A stretch of 64,000 nt of DNA from Actinophytocola gossypii (GTDB lineage Bacteria; Actinomycetota; Actinomycetes; Mycobacteriales; Pseudonocardiaceae). This document shows, one piece after another, positions 32,879-41,331 of this stretch. The notes below the pieces were generated by a model. The model worked only from the letters and a program-made list of their open reading frames with translations. It searched no databases and was not told the origin of the DNA. The stretch covers positions 150,047 to 214,046 of the forward strand of contig NZ_JAFFZE010000016.1 of the NCBI RefSeq assembly GCF_025165815.1, given 5' to 3'. The position numbers and the translations under genes were made by a program. The stretch's first letter is position 1; each line of letters starts with the position of its first letter.

Positions 32879-35451
32879 TGCTCAAGGCGACGCTGAAGGG
32901 ACTGCTGGCCCGCAAGACCCGGCTGGTGCTGGCCGGGCTGGCGGTGGTGCTCGGGGTGACCGCGGTGTCGGCCGCGATGGTCACCACGGCCACCATCGGC
33001 GACGGGTTCGAGACGATCTTCGCCACCACGACGTCCGAGGTGGACGTGTCGGTCTCGGCCGAGCCGAACGGCGGCGCGGCGACGTTCGCGCCGCCGGTGC
33101 CGGCGTCGGTCGTGGACGAGCTGCGCGGGGTGCGCGGGGCGGAGTCCGTGGCCGGGGTCGTGTCGGCGGACGGCGCGCGGCCGGTCGGGCCGGACGGCAA
33201 GGTCATCTCGGTCCAGGGCCCACCGCGTCTCGGCGTCGCCTGGGCGGGTGAGACCGGCATGGCGCGGCTGCGCGAGGGCCGGGGGCCGACCGCGCCGGAC
33301 GAGGTCGCGATCAACGCCGGCCTGGCCGAGCTGGGCGGGTTCCGGGTCGGCGGCACGATCGACGTGCTGACCCTGGAGCCCCGGCAGACCTTCCGCGTCG
33401 TCGGCGTCTACGGGTACAGCAACGGGCTCGGCACGCTCGGCGGCAGCACCGAGGTGGCGTTCACCGAGCCGGTGGCGCAGCGGCTGATGCTCGGCGCGCC
33501 GGACGTGTACTCGTCGGTGACGCTCACCGCGGCCGACGGCGTGTCCCCGGAGGCGTTGCGCGACGAGGTCACCCGCCTGCTCGGCGACGGGTTCGCGGTG
33601 CGCACCGGCGACGAGCTGGCGGCGCAGACGGCGTCGGACGGGCGCGCGTTCCTGGACATCGTGCGGATCGTGCTGCTGGCGTTCTCCGGGCTGTCGCTGC
33701 TGGTCGGGATCTTCCTGATCCTCAACACGTTCTCGATCCTGGTCGCGCAGCGGACCGGGGAGCTGGCGCTGGTCGCGGCGCTCGGCGCGCGGCGACGACA
33801 GATCGTCGGCTCGGTGCTGGTGGAGGCGGTGCTGGTCGGGGTGCTCGCGTCCGCGGTCGGGGTCGGCCTCGGGATCGCGGTGTCGACCGGGCTGAAGTCG
33901 GTGATGGAGGCGCAGAGCGGGGCGCAGCTGCCGGTCGGGCTGGTGGTGCCGATGCCGGACCTGCTGGTGGCGTTCGGGGTCGGGGTGCTGGTGACGCTGG
34001 TGGCGGCGCTGGTCCCGGCGGTCCGGGCGTCGCGGGTCCCGCCGGTGGCGGCGATGCGTGCGTCGGCGGCCGAGCAGCGGTCGCTGACCGGGATCACGGT
34101 GGCCGGCGCGGTGCCGGCGACCATCGGCGTGGCGGGCATCGCGGCCGCGGTCGCCGGCTGGGCCGGTGACCTCGAGTTCGTGGCGCTCGGCGGCGGGGTG
34201 GCGCTGGCGCTGATCGGGCTGGCGCTGCTCACCCCGTTGGCGAGCCGGGTGCTGCTGCCGGCGGTCGGCAGGCTGCTGAGCTGGTCGACGCCGGGCAAGC
34301 TGGGCCGGCTGAACGCGGCCCGCAACCCGAGGCGCACGGCGATCACGGTGGCGACGCTGGTGGTGACGCTCGGCCTGGTCGGCGGCGTCGGCGTGGTGGC
34401 CGAGTCGCTGCGCGTGGACGTGTCGACCGCCGTCGCCACGGACCTCCAGGCCGACCTGGTGATCTCCGGCGACGGGGTGAGCGCGCGGGCCGGTGGGCAG
34501 ACCGGCGGTCCGCCGACCGCGGCCGACGGCCGGGTGATGCCGGCGTTCGAGGAGTCGGTGATCGACCGGGCGCGGGACCTGGACGGCGTGGCGCTGGCGA
34601 CGGCGCAGTACGTGGACACGGTCGAGATCGACGGCGCCGCGCCGGGCCCGAGCCCCGCGAACGCCGGCGACCTGTCCCGGCTCGCGCCGGTGCTCGGCCT
34701 GGACCCCGGGCTGCCGGACCTCGGCCGGAACGAGGTCGTGCTGGACACCGAGACGCTGGCCGAGCAGGGCCTGTCGGTCGGCGGGACCGTGCGCCTGTCC
34801 ACCCCGCGCGGCGGCTGGCAGGAGTACCGGATCGTGGCGAGCTACGAGCCGAACTTCCTGCTGCGCGGGCCGGTGCTGTCCCCCGAGACGGCCAAGGAGC
34901 GGTTCGTCTCCGCGCTGCCCGCACTCGGCTACGTCGAGCTGGAGCCGGGCGCGGACGTGGCCGGGGTGAAGGCGGCGGTATCGGACCTGGTGGCGGACAA
35001 CCCGGAGGTGACCGTCGCCGACCAGACCCAGCTCGCGGCGGACTCGGCCGGCCGGCTCGACCTCGCGGAGATCATGCTCTACGTGCTGCTCGGCCTGTCG
35101 GTGGTGATCGGGATCCTGGGCATCATCAACACGATGGCACTGTCCATCATGGAACGGACGCGGGAGCTGGGGCTGCTGCGCGCGATCGGCATGCGGCGGT
35201 CGCACATGGTGCACATGGTGGTGGCGGAGTCGCTGGTGATGTCGGTGTTCGGCGGGCTGCTCGGGCTGACGTTCGGCGGGCTGGCCGGCGCGGCGTTCGT
35301 GTCGGTGGCCGGGTTGGCGGAGCTGGCGGTGCCGTGGTTGTCGTTGGCGGTGTTCCTCGGGCTGGCGGTGGCGGCGGGTCTGCTGGCCGCCCTGGCCCCC
35401 TCCGCCAGGGCGGCCAGGGTCAACGTGCTGGCCGCGATCGCCTACGAGTGA
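32878..35451 (+). CDS. FtsX-like ABC permease (two-domain)
   Basis: 857 residues. An N-terminal helix (TRLVLAGLAVVLGVTAVSA) is followed by a large extracytoplasmic domain and three helices ending in PPVAAMR (first FtsX domain). A further helix pair, a second extracytoplasmic domain and three last helices (LLGLSVVIGILGIINTMALS, MVVAESLVMSVFGGLLGL) end at INVLAAIAYE. This is the double-FtsX layout of actinobacterial MacB-like exporters for lipids, peptides or antibiotics. Coupled to the ATPase by TGATG. Substrate unknown; two-component control from 29-31 kb is plausible. Confidence 0.93.
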   Translation: MLKATLKGLLARKTRLVLAGLAVVLGVTAVSAAMVTTATIGDGFETIFATTTSEVDVSVSAEPNGGAATFAPPVPASVVDELRGVRGAESVAGVVSADGARPVGPDGKVISVQGPPRLGVAWAGETGMARLREGRGPTAPDEVAINAGLAELGGFRVGGTIDVLTLEPRQTFRVVGVYGYSNGLGTLGGSTEVAFTEPVAQRLMLGAPDVYSSVTLTAADGVSPEALRDEVTRLLGDGFAVRTGDELAAQTASDGRAFLDIVRIVLLAFSGLSLLVGIFLILNTFSILVAQRTGELALVAALGARRRQIVGSVLVEAVLVGVLASAVGVGLGIAVSTGLKSVMEAQSGAQLPVGLVVPMPDLLVAFGVGVLVTLVAALVPAVRASRVPPVAAMRASAAEQRSLTGITVAGAVPATIGVAGIAAAVAGWAGDLEFVALGGGVALALIGLALLTPLASRVLLPAVGRLLSWSTPGKLGRLNAARNPRRTAITVATLVVTLGLVGGVGVVAESLRVDVSTAVATDLQADLVISGDGVSARAGGQTGGPPTAADGRVMPAFEESVIDRARDLDGVALATAQYVDTVEIDGAAPGPSPANAGDLSRLAPVLGLDPGLPDLGRNEVVLDTETLAEQGLSVGGTVRLSTPRGGWQEYRIVASYEPNFLLRGPVLSPETAKERFVSALPALGYVELEPGADVAGVKAAVSDLVADNPEVTVADQTQLAADSAGRLDLAEIMLYVLLGLSVVIGILGIINTMALSIMERTRELGLLRAIGMRRSHMVHMVVAESLVMSVFGGLLGLTFGGLAGAAFVSVAGLAELAVPWLSLAVFLGLAVAAGLLAALAPSARAARVNVLAAIAYE

Positions 35452-37005
35452 CTACGGGTCGATCACCGGCCGGTAGGCGTCCCGGATGTCCGATGTGGAC
35501 GACTCGACGTAGTCGGTGGACGGCGGGCCGATGTCGACGCCGTAGGTGGTGTAGTGGATGACGGCCGGGCAGCTCGTCCCGCCGATCTGCACGGAACCGC
35601 CGCGGACCACGCGGCCGGTGCGCACCTCGTAGACCCGCACGGGGATCCTGCGCTTGTGGAAGGTGACGTAGGTGACGCCGTTCGGGGCGAGACCGCCGGT
35701 GTACGGGCAGGTCTGCACCGAGTCGCCGTAGTCGCCCTCCCCGGCGCAGATGATCAGGGTGGCGTTGGCCGCGTCCTTGGCCCGCCAGCCGCGGGGCAGG
35801 CTGTCGCGCTGGAAGTCCTGCCCGTAGACGAGGGCGCGGTGCGGGCCGGGGCCGCGGTAGGGCTTGGCCGCGCCGTAGGGCGACGGGTTCCTGCAGTAGG
35901 CGGGCTGCTCGTCGGTGTAGGTGGTGCGCAGCCGCTCGCGGAGGGTGTCGAGCTGGATGGCGTGGGTGGCGCGGGTGACGCCGGCCTTGGCGCGCGGTGC
36001 GAGCTGGCTCTTCGGGTACTGCTTGGCGAGCTGTTCGTAGCGCGCGCGGGCGCCGGTGTGGTTGTCGTGCGCCATCAGGTAGTCCGCGCAACCGACGAGT
36101 GCGGTCGGCGCGACCTGCCCGATGATCTCGGCGGCGCGGTCCAGCTCGGCGGTGCGTTCGCGCTGCTGGTGCATCCAGTCGACGATCTCGGTGGTGTCGC
36201 AGGCGTCGTTGTCGGGGAGCTGGCCGAGGAAGTCGTCGAGGACGCGGGTGACGTCGTCGCGCCGGTCGGGGAACTCGTCACGGACCGTGGCCAGCAGGCC
36301 GAACCCGTTGTCCAGGGCGGTGAGCTGCCGGACCAGGCCGTCACCCAGGTCCTCGGCGGCCTGGTCGAGCAGCAGGTCGGCGCGGTACTGGTGGGCGCCG
36401 TCCCAGCGCGCGTCCGGCAGGTCCTCGTAGCGGGCGATGGTGGCCGCGGCGGCTTCCCGGTCGCCCCTGGCCTCGTCCCGAGCCCGCACGACGAGCCGGC
36501 ACGCCGCGGCCCCGTCGATCAGCGCGTCGGCGACCGGGCCGTCCCCCACCCGCTGCCAGAACCCGACCCCCGCCGCGGTGGCCAGTACGGAGTCGCACTC
36601 CCCGGCCCGGTGCGCGGCGTCCGCGTCGTCGGCCATCCCGTTCACGTCGACCCGCACGATGACGAACGTCGCCACCACCGGCACGGCCACCGCGGCCGCG
36701 ACGATCCGGTGCCTGCGCACGTGTTCCGGCCGGCCCGCCCGCCGACGCGCGACCAGGAACCCGTGCGCGATCCCCGCCACCCACCAGGCGAACAGCACGT
36801 ACTGCAACCACCCGACCCGCTCAGTGGTACCCAGAACGACGACGAGCGTGATCGATCCGACGGCGGCGAGGGCGGCCGGCACCCGCCGCCCGAGCAGCAG
36901 GTAGCCGACACCGAGCAGGGACGCGTTGCCCACCGCCACGGCGAGCGGATCACGCGGCCGAGGCAGACGAAGCTCGACGGTCGGGGGATCGAACACCGGG
37001 TACAT
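35452..37005 (-). CDS. Large membrane-anchored hypothetical protein
   Basis: 517 residues. Three to four membrane helices lie within residues 20-150 (LAVAVGNASLLGVGYLLLG, GSITLVVVLGTTERVGWLQ, AAAVAVPVVATFVIVRV). A long, helix-rich extracellular region resembling TPR repeats follows (RARYEQLAKQYPKSQLAPR). The C-terminal beta-rich domain has several Cys (CRNP, IICAG, QTCPYTGG, SCPAVIHY), likely disulfide-bonded. I do not recognise the family. ATG 37005 is preferred over longer starts because AAGGAT lies upstream and the upstream stretch overlaps inverted repeats. It ends back to back with the permease gene. Confidence 0.72.
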   Translation of the reverse strand: MYPVFDPPTVELRLPRPRDPLAVAVGNASLLGVGYLLLGRRVPAALAAVGSITLVVVLGTTERVGWLQYVLFAWWVAGIAHGFLVARRRAGRPEHVRRHRIVAAAVAVPVVATFVIVRVDVNGMADDADAAHRAGECDSVLATAAGVGFWQRVGDGPVADALIDGAAACRLVVRARDEARGDREAAAATIARYEDLPDARWDGAHQYRADLLLDQAAEDLGDGLVRQLTALDNGFGLLATVRDEFPDRRDDVTRVLDDFLGQLPDNDACDTTEIVDWMHQQRERTAELDRAAEIIGQVAPTALVGCADYLMAHDNHTGARARYEQLAKQYPKSQLAPRAKAGVTRATHAIQLDTLRERLRTTYTDEQPAYCRNPSPYGAAKPYRGPGPHRALVYGQDFQRDSLPRGWRAKDAANATLIICAGEGDYGDSVQTCPYTGGLAPNGVTYVTFHKRRIPVRVYEVRTGRVVRGGSVQIGGTSCPAVIHYTTYGVDIGPPSTDYVESSTSDIRDAYRPVIDP

Positions 37006-37093
37006 CGCGCGATCCTTCGGTTCGACGGTTGTTCCGCCCAGTGTGCGGCCTCCCGCCGGGACCGGTCCCGGATCCGTCACCAACAGGCCACGC

Positions 37094-37201
37094 ATGACGA
37101 AGGCCGCCTCCGCCACTCCCCAGGCGAAGGCGGCCTTCCACCCCCTGTAGGCCCGAAGACCGCCCCCGCCCCTCCCCAAAGGCGGAGGCCGTCTTCGTCA
37201 T
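37094..37201. repeat. Four-armed inverted-repeat element
   Basis: Four related arms lie in 108 bp: A 37094-37114, A' 37123-37138, B 37155-37170, B' 37181-37201. A pairs with A' at 15 of 16 positions and B with B' at 14 of 16. A and B' are also inverted copies of each other (19 of 21), so the element can fold as two tandem hairpins or one large one. Each hairpin looks like a terminator, yet they lie in a gap between divergently transcribed genes. The rest of 37006-37320 holds only the XRE promoter and operator. Confidence 0.75.
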
Positions 37202-37266
37202 CCCCCACTGATAAGGAGCGGACCCCTCCGACCCAGATACGTCCGGTTCCAGAAATCTTCGAGTGC

Positions 37267-37298
37267 TACACTGAATCACTGAGACTGGGATTGATTCA
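37267..37298 (+). promoter_or_regulatory. Promoter and operator of the XRE gene
   Basis: TACACT at 37267-37272 is a good -10 box. The inverted repeat TGAATCA (37272-37278) / TGATTCA (37292-37298), with a 13-base spacer, overlaps it and lies about 22 bp before the start. That is the expected layout for autoregulation by the XRE protein. Confidence 0.55.
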
Positions 37299-37320
37299 AT
37301 CGCGAGAAGGGGTGGTCACG

Positions 37321-37656
37321 GTGGTGTCCGGTGTCGGTGAGCTGGTCGAACGTGCCCGTGTCGCCGCTGGTCTCAGCCAGCGAGCCCTCGCGGACGCGAC
37401 CGGCATCTCCCAGCCCACCCTGTCGCGGATCATCTCCGGGGACAGGCAGGCGAAGATGCCGGAAGTAGTGGCGATCGCGTGGGCCACCGGACACACGGTG
37501 GCCCAACTCACCGAAGCCGGCACGGTGGCCGACCGGATGCGGTACGCGGCGCGAGCGACCAACGACTCGGGCCTGGATGGCATGCGCGCGGCGCTGCTGC
37601 ACTTCGCGGAGCTGAACGACTACCTGGACGACCAGGCCATCCCGGCCACGGTCTGA
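37321..37656 (+). CDS. XRE-family helix-turn-helix protein
   Basis: 111 residues. The helix-turn-helix domain (ELVERARVAAGLSQRALADA then ISQPTLSRIISGDRQ) occupies residues 4-60, and a short helical tail (MRAALLHFAELNDYLDDQ) may contact the partner. GTG at 37321 is chosen because AGAAGGGG lies eight bases upstream; other GTG codons at 37312 and 37324 are in frame. It heads a three-gene unit with an ImmA/IrrE protein and a PIN-like protein and is probably its autorepressor/antitoxin. Confidence 0.85.
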   Translation: MVSGVGELVERARVAAGLSQRALADATGISQPTLSRIISGDRQAKMPEVVAIAWATGHTVAQLTEAGTVADRMRYAARATNDSGLDGMRAALLHFAELNDYLDDQAIPATV

Positions 37657-37671
37657 CAGCGGGGACGAGGA

Positions 37672-38538
37672 GTGAACGCCGAGGCCGAGGGCCGCGCCGC
37701 CGCCGCACGGTTCCGCCGCGACCACCACCTGGGCACCCAGCCACTGGGTGACCTGGTGGCGATCATCGAGCAGACGACCGGAATCGACGTCGCCATCCTC
37801 GACGTCGGCCCGGACGAGCACGGCCTCACGGTCCGGGATCCGAAGCGCGACGCCGTGTTCATCGGCGTCGCGCGCACCAGCAGACCGATGCGCCAACGCA
37901 GCACGCTCGCCCACGAACTCGCCCACGTGCTGTTCGAGGACTGGACCGACGGCGGTACGGGCACCTGGAGCGACCGAACACCGACCGAGATCCGAGCCGA
38001 CGCCTTCGCGCGACACCTGCTCGTGCCGGTCGACGGTCTGCGTGAGTTCCTCGGGCACCGGGCCAAGCTCGCCCAGTCCACCCTCTCCGAAGTCGTGCAA
38101 CGGTTCCTGGTGTCCCCACAGATCGCGGCGATCGCCTTGCACCAGGCCGAATACGTCGACGACGACACCAAACGCGAGTGGATGACGCTGACCGCGCCAC
38201 AGCTGGCCACCCGGTTCGGTTGGAGCGACCAGTACCGCGCCCTGCGGGCCGACTCCGACCAACGGAGGGCTCCGCAGCGGCTGCTCGCCCGAGCGATCAG
38301 GGGCTACGAGGAAGGCGTACTGTCCGCGCAGGCGATCGCCACCTTGCGCGGCATCACCCTCGCCGCCGCCGAAACCGACCTGCGCGAGGCAGGCGTCGTG
38401 CCCGTCCAGCAAGCGACCGAGTGGGCCGACCCGGCAGAGCTGCCCGACGTGCGCGTGGACCTGGCAGCCCTGGACAAAGCCCTAAACACGCCGGATGACG
38501 ACGGCCGGCCAGCGACAGTGGAACGACCGGCGGAATGA
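37672..38538 (+). CDS. ImmA/IrrE-family metalloprotease
   Basis: 288 residues. The zinc motif HELAHVLFE (H-E-x-x-H) is at about residues 82-90, preceded by RQRSTLAHELAH and followed by RADAFARHLLVP, which supplies the third ligand region typical of the family. A C-terminal half of about 130 residues is helical and less conserved (ATLRGITLAAAETDLREAG). Members cleave phage-like or XRE repressors or act as the enzyme of XRE/COG2856 toxin-antitoxin pairs. It starts 15 bp after the XRE gene (GTG after GGACGAGGA) and overlaps the next gene by four bases. Confidence 0.88.
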   Translation: MNAEAEGRAAAARFRRDHHLGTQPLGDLVAIIEQTTGIDVAILDVGPDEHGLTVRDPKRDAVFIGVARTSRPMRQRSTLAHELAHVLFEDWTDGGTGTWSDRTPTEIRADAFARHLLVPVDGLREFLGHRAKLAQSTLSEVVQRFLVSPQIAAIALHQAEYVDDDTKREWMTLTAPQLATRFGWSDQYRALRADSDQRRAPQRLLARAIRGYEEGVLSAQAIATLRGITLAAAETDLREAGVVPVQQATEWADPAELPDVRVDLAALDKALNTPDDDGRPATVERPAE

Positions 38539-39137
38539 GTCACCCGCCGATCATCGACGCCGGCCCGGGGCTGAACTTCTTCTCCATCAACAAGGAGCGT
38601 CTTCTTATTGGCGTCCTTGGTCCGCTGAGCGCCCCAGAGACAGTGCAGAACGAGGTCTTTCGCAAGTCCAATCACGACGAGCGCTTCCGCGCCGCCGCCG
38701 CGGTCTGGCGGAAGCTGACGCCTACCTGGATGCGGGTGCTCTCCGATGACCAGACACCCGAACTCGCAGCCGTGGTCCACCGGATCACTCGGCAGTCCAT
38801 GGAACAACGACTGAAGCAACCGAAAGACCTTGGCGAGACCATGGTCATCGCACACGCTGTCGTGGCGGCCGAAGCCGGCGAGACCGTAACCGTTCTCATC
38901 GATGACGGACCGGGGACGCGCACCGCCACCGCGGAAATCAGCCGGCTTCGACGCCTGCACGCCAGCGGTCGCGCCGTGGGATCGATCAGACTGGTGAGCA
39001 CGCTGACCGTCCTGACGCGTGCGGCGGGCGGAGAACACCTCCCCGACAAGCCCGCCATGCGCGCCATCTACGCCCGTCTGCGCGGCCTCGACGACGGCCT
39101 ACCGCCGATCGAGAGAACCAACCTGCTGAACCGCTAG
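38535..39137 (+). CDS. PIN-like nuclease domain protein
   Basis: 200 residues. The N-terminus IIDAGPGLNFFSI carries the first acidic residue of a PIN-like fold (Asp 8), PETVQNEVFRKS a candidate second (Glu), LGETMVIAHAVVA a third, and VTVLIDDGPGT the last Asp pair. The acidic set matches a Mg-dependent RNase; the overall sequence is divergent, so the assignment is from motif order. Coupled by ATGA to the metalloprotease gene. The module looks like a three-component toxin-antitoxin or defence unit. Its stop overlaps the convergent gene by four bases. Confidence 0.65.
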   Translation: MSHPPIIDAGPGLNFFSINKERLLIGVLGPLSAPETVQNEVFRKSNHDERFRAAAAVWRKLTPTWMRVLSDDQTPELAAVVHRITRQSMEQRLKQPKDLGETMVIAHAVVAAEAGETVTVLIDDGPGTRTATAEISRLRRLHASGRAVGSIRLVSTLTVLTRAAGGEHLPDKPAMRAIYARLRGLDDGLPPIERTNLLNR

Positions 39138-39499
39138 TCGGCGGACACGGCGCGGAGCGCGGGCTGGACGTCGTCGCCGAGGACATGGTGGGTGTTGGTT
39201 CCTGGGAGGGTTGGTAGGTAGGTCCAGTGGGTGACGACCTCGTCGGTCGTGCCGCCGAGGGGTTGGCGGGGGACGTAGTCCGCGTCGACGAAGCAGTTTT
39301 CGATGATCTCGCCGGTTTCCTCCACGGGGTGTTCGCGGCGGAAGTACATGTGGAGTACCACCCAGAACTCCAGGCCGCTGATCTCCGCGGGGGGATCGCA
39401 GTGGTCGACGCGGTAGCGGCCGGTCACGGCGGCGGCGACGCTGTAACCGTCCTCGGGGAACCCGTCCTTGACGCTGACCCATTCGATCGTTGTCTTCAT
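39134..39499 (-). CDS. Small hypothetical protein with DUF551-like start
   Basis: 121 residues. It opens with IEWVSVKDGFPEDGYSVAAA, resembling the W-I-S-V-x-D-x-L-P-E-D-G motif of DUF551, and contains EFWVVLHMYFRREHP and VVTHWTYLPTLPG, the second W-x-x-L-P element of such proteins. It therefore looks complete. These are common in phage and accessory regions and have no known activity. It lies convergent to the XRE/ImmA/PIN module and may belong to the same inserted block. Confidence 0.65.
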   Translation of the reverse strand: MKTTIEWVSVKDGFPEDGYSVAAAVTGRYRVDHCDPPAEISGLEFWVVLHMYFRREHPVEETGEIIENCFVDADYVPRQPLGGTTDEVVTHWTYLPTLPGTNTHHVLGDDVQPALRAVSAD

Positions 39500-39569
39500 G
39501 ACGGTTACTCAAGCCGGATCCGGGGGCCCTTGCGTCGGGGATGTCCCTCAGGATGACCCCTAGATCGCG

Positions 39570-39596
39570 CCGGCCGCCCCGGGCGGGGGCGGCCGG
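39570..39596. terminator. GC-rich hairpin after the quinone-reductase gene
   Basis: An 11-bp perfect stem CCGGCCGCCCC/GGGGCGGCCGG with a five-base loop lies 8 bp from the stop of the minus-strand oxidoreductase gene. It is the likely left boundary of the polyketide cluster's transcription. Confidence 0.7.
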
Positions 39597-39604
39597 ACGC
39601 TTCC

Positions 39605-40663
39605 TCAGCGGCAGTCCAGCACCAGCTTGCCGGTGACGCCGCGCTCGGCTCGGGCGAGGGCCTCGGCGGCATCGGTCAGCGGGAGGGTGCTGATCTCGCG
39701 GGGGGCGATCTTGTCCGCGGACAGCAGGTTCAGGATCTCGGTCAGGTCCTCGCGGTAGGCGTGCGGCTGGGACTTCTCCAGCGACCACGCGTTGTAGAAG
39801 GTCGTCTTGCGGCCGTCCGGGCGCAGGTTGGGCAGGATGATGCCGCCGAGGAACCCGACAGCACCGATCCGCAGCTTGCGCTGGCCGTCGCGCAGGGCGT
39901 CGTTCTGGCCGTAGGCGACCAGGCGGCCGCCCCGGCGCAGGACGCTGTACGAGCGCCAGAAGTGCGGACCGCCGATCGGGTCGAAGGCGGCGTGTACGGT
40001 GCCGTACTTGTCGTACGCGGTCGCGGCGTTGATGGTGCCGTCCTCGTGCACGGTCGCGCGGACGACGTTGATGAAGTCCTGGGCCCGGTAGTCGATGGCG
40101 ATGGCGCCGTGGCGGCGGACGATGTCGAGGTTCTTGGCGGACGCGGTGCCGAACACGGTGACGCCGCCGATGTGTTCGGCGAGCTGCAGGAACGCCAAGC
40201 CGACGCCGCCGGACGCGCCGTGGACGAGGATGCGGTGGCCGGACTCGACCTTCGCCACGCGGTGCAGCATCTGGTGGGCGATGAAGTAGTTCAGGCCGAC
40301 CGCGGCCACGCGTACCGGGTCCACGCCCTCGGGCACGGGGACCAGGCGCTCGGCGGGGAGGTTGATCCCGCTGGTGTAGCCCCCGGACACGACCAGGGCC
40401 GCGACCCGCTGGCCGACCTCCAGGCCGGTGACGCCCGCACCGAGCGACTCGACCACGCCGACCAGCTCGCAGCCCGGCGTGTACGGCGGCTTCGGCCCGC
40501 CGGGGATCACCCCGCGCTGGAACAGCACGTCGCCGTAGGACACGCCGGCCGCCTCGACGCGGACGCGTGCGTGGCCGGCGGGCGGCGCCTCCAGGTCCGT
40601 GGTGCGGACCTCGAGGCAGTCGGTCTGCTGCCGGTTGACGGCGTACACCTGAGTCGTCTGCAT
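39605..40663 (-). CDS. Zinc-independent quinone oxidoreductase / MDR-family reductase
   Basis: 352 residues of the medium-chain dehydrogenase/reductase superfamily. An N-terminal GroES-like domain (EAAGVSYGDVLFQRG, PGCELVGVVESLGAG) is followed by an NADPH-binding Rossmann domain (LVHGASGGVGLAFLQLAEH). The zinc ligands of alcohol dehydrogenases are missing, as in quinone oxidoreductases. It may act on a polyketide quinone or be a border gene. ATG 40663 with GGAGG six bases before is clear; the longer frame has no support. It is divergent from the first cluster gene. Confidence 0.85.
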   Translation of the reverse strand: MQTTQVYAVNRQQTDCLEVRTTDLEAPPAGHARVRVEAAGVSYGDVLFQRGVIPGGPKPPYTPGCELVGVVESLGAGVTGLEVGQRVAALVVSGGYTSGINLPAERLVPVPEGVDPVRVAAVGLNYFIAHQMLHRVAKVESGHRILVHGASGGVGLAFLQLAEHIGGVTVFGTASAKNLDIVRRHGAIAIDYRAQDFINVVRATVHEDGTINAATAYDKYGTVHAAFDPIGGPHFWRSYSVLRRGGRLVAYGQNDALRDGQRKLRIGAVGFLGGIILPNLRPDGRKTTFYNAWSLEKSQPHAYREDLTEILNLLSADKIAPREISTLPLTDAAEALARAERGVTGKLVLDCR

Positions 40664-40854
40664 CTGGTCCTCCGGTGGGAAACAAACGGTTCGGCATTCA
40701 CGGTAAAGTGCTCGTTCGGCCGGCAACAAGGGCTTCCCGGGCGAACCGGGAACAGTTCACCGCGTCGCCGGGACATTCGGTGGCAGACCTCGGGATATCC
40801 GCGTGAAACCGTGGGCTCGAACGTGTACTGGTCTGTCATGCGCGGAGGTCGCAG

Positions 40855-41331
40855 ATGTCCGAAGAGAACATCGAACTGGTCCGATTCGCGACCGAAGAAG
40901 GGCTGAACAAGGGAAACCTCGATTTCATCGACCGGGTATTCGCCGACGACTACGAGGTGCACACCGCCGGCCTGCAGCTGCCCAAGGGCCCGACCGCCTT
41001 CAAGATGGCGTGCGAGTTCTGGAAGCGCGCCTTCCCGGACTTCACCTGCGGCATCCAGGACATGTTCGCCGCCGATGACCTGGTCGGCCTGCGGTTCCGC
41101 ACCACCGGCACGCACACCGGGCCGCTGATGTGGATGCCGCCGACCGGCCGGACCTTCGTGGTCGAGGGCGTCGACCTGCACCGGGTGCGGAACGGCAAGG
41201 TCGTCGAGTCCTGGATCAGCGACGACTTCCCGCGCATCCTGTTCGAGCTGGGCATCGTCGAGGAGCCGGCGCCGCCGGCCGGTGCCGCCCCGCCCGCCGG
41301 TGTGGCGCTGCCGGAAGCGAAGGCGAGCTGA
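40855..41331 (+). CDS. SnoaL-like polyketide cyclase/hydroxylase-fold protein
   Basis: 158 residues with the alpha+beta-barrel SnoaL pattern. FATEEGLNKGNLDFIDRVFADDYEVH is broken up as NKGNLDFIDRVFADD and YEVH. It is followed by FWKRAFPDFTCGIQDMFAADD and then GTHTGPLMWMPPTGR with VEGVDLHRVRNGKVVESW. Members close the last ring of anthracyclines by aldol chemistry or hydroxylate aromatic rings. The C-terminus has a short Pro/Ala tail. ATG after GCGGAGG. It begins the plus-strand biosynthetic operon and overlaps the next gene by one base (TGATG). Confidence 0.85.
   Translation: MSEENIELVRFATEEGLNKGNLDFIDRVFADDYEVHTAGLQLPKGPTAFKMACEFWKRAFPDFTCGIQDMFAADDLVGLRFRTTGTHTGPLMWMPPTGRTFVVEGVDLHRVRNGKVVESWISDDFPRILFELGIVEEPAPPAGAAPPAGVALPEAKAS

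Noticed and set aside
29749..35451. The exporter and two-component genes as part of the PKS cluster
   Set aside because: Separated from it by a membrane protein gene, the XRE module and a terminator. The four-gene unit is self-contained.
37094..37201. A CRISPR-like array
   Set aside because: The arms are inverted, not direct, repeats; there are only four and no regular spacers. No cas genes are present anywhere in the window.
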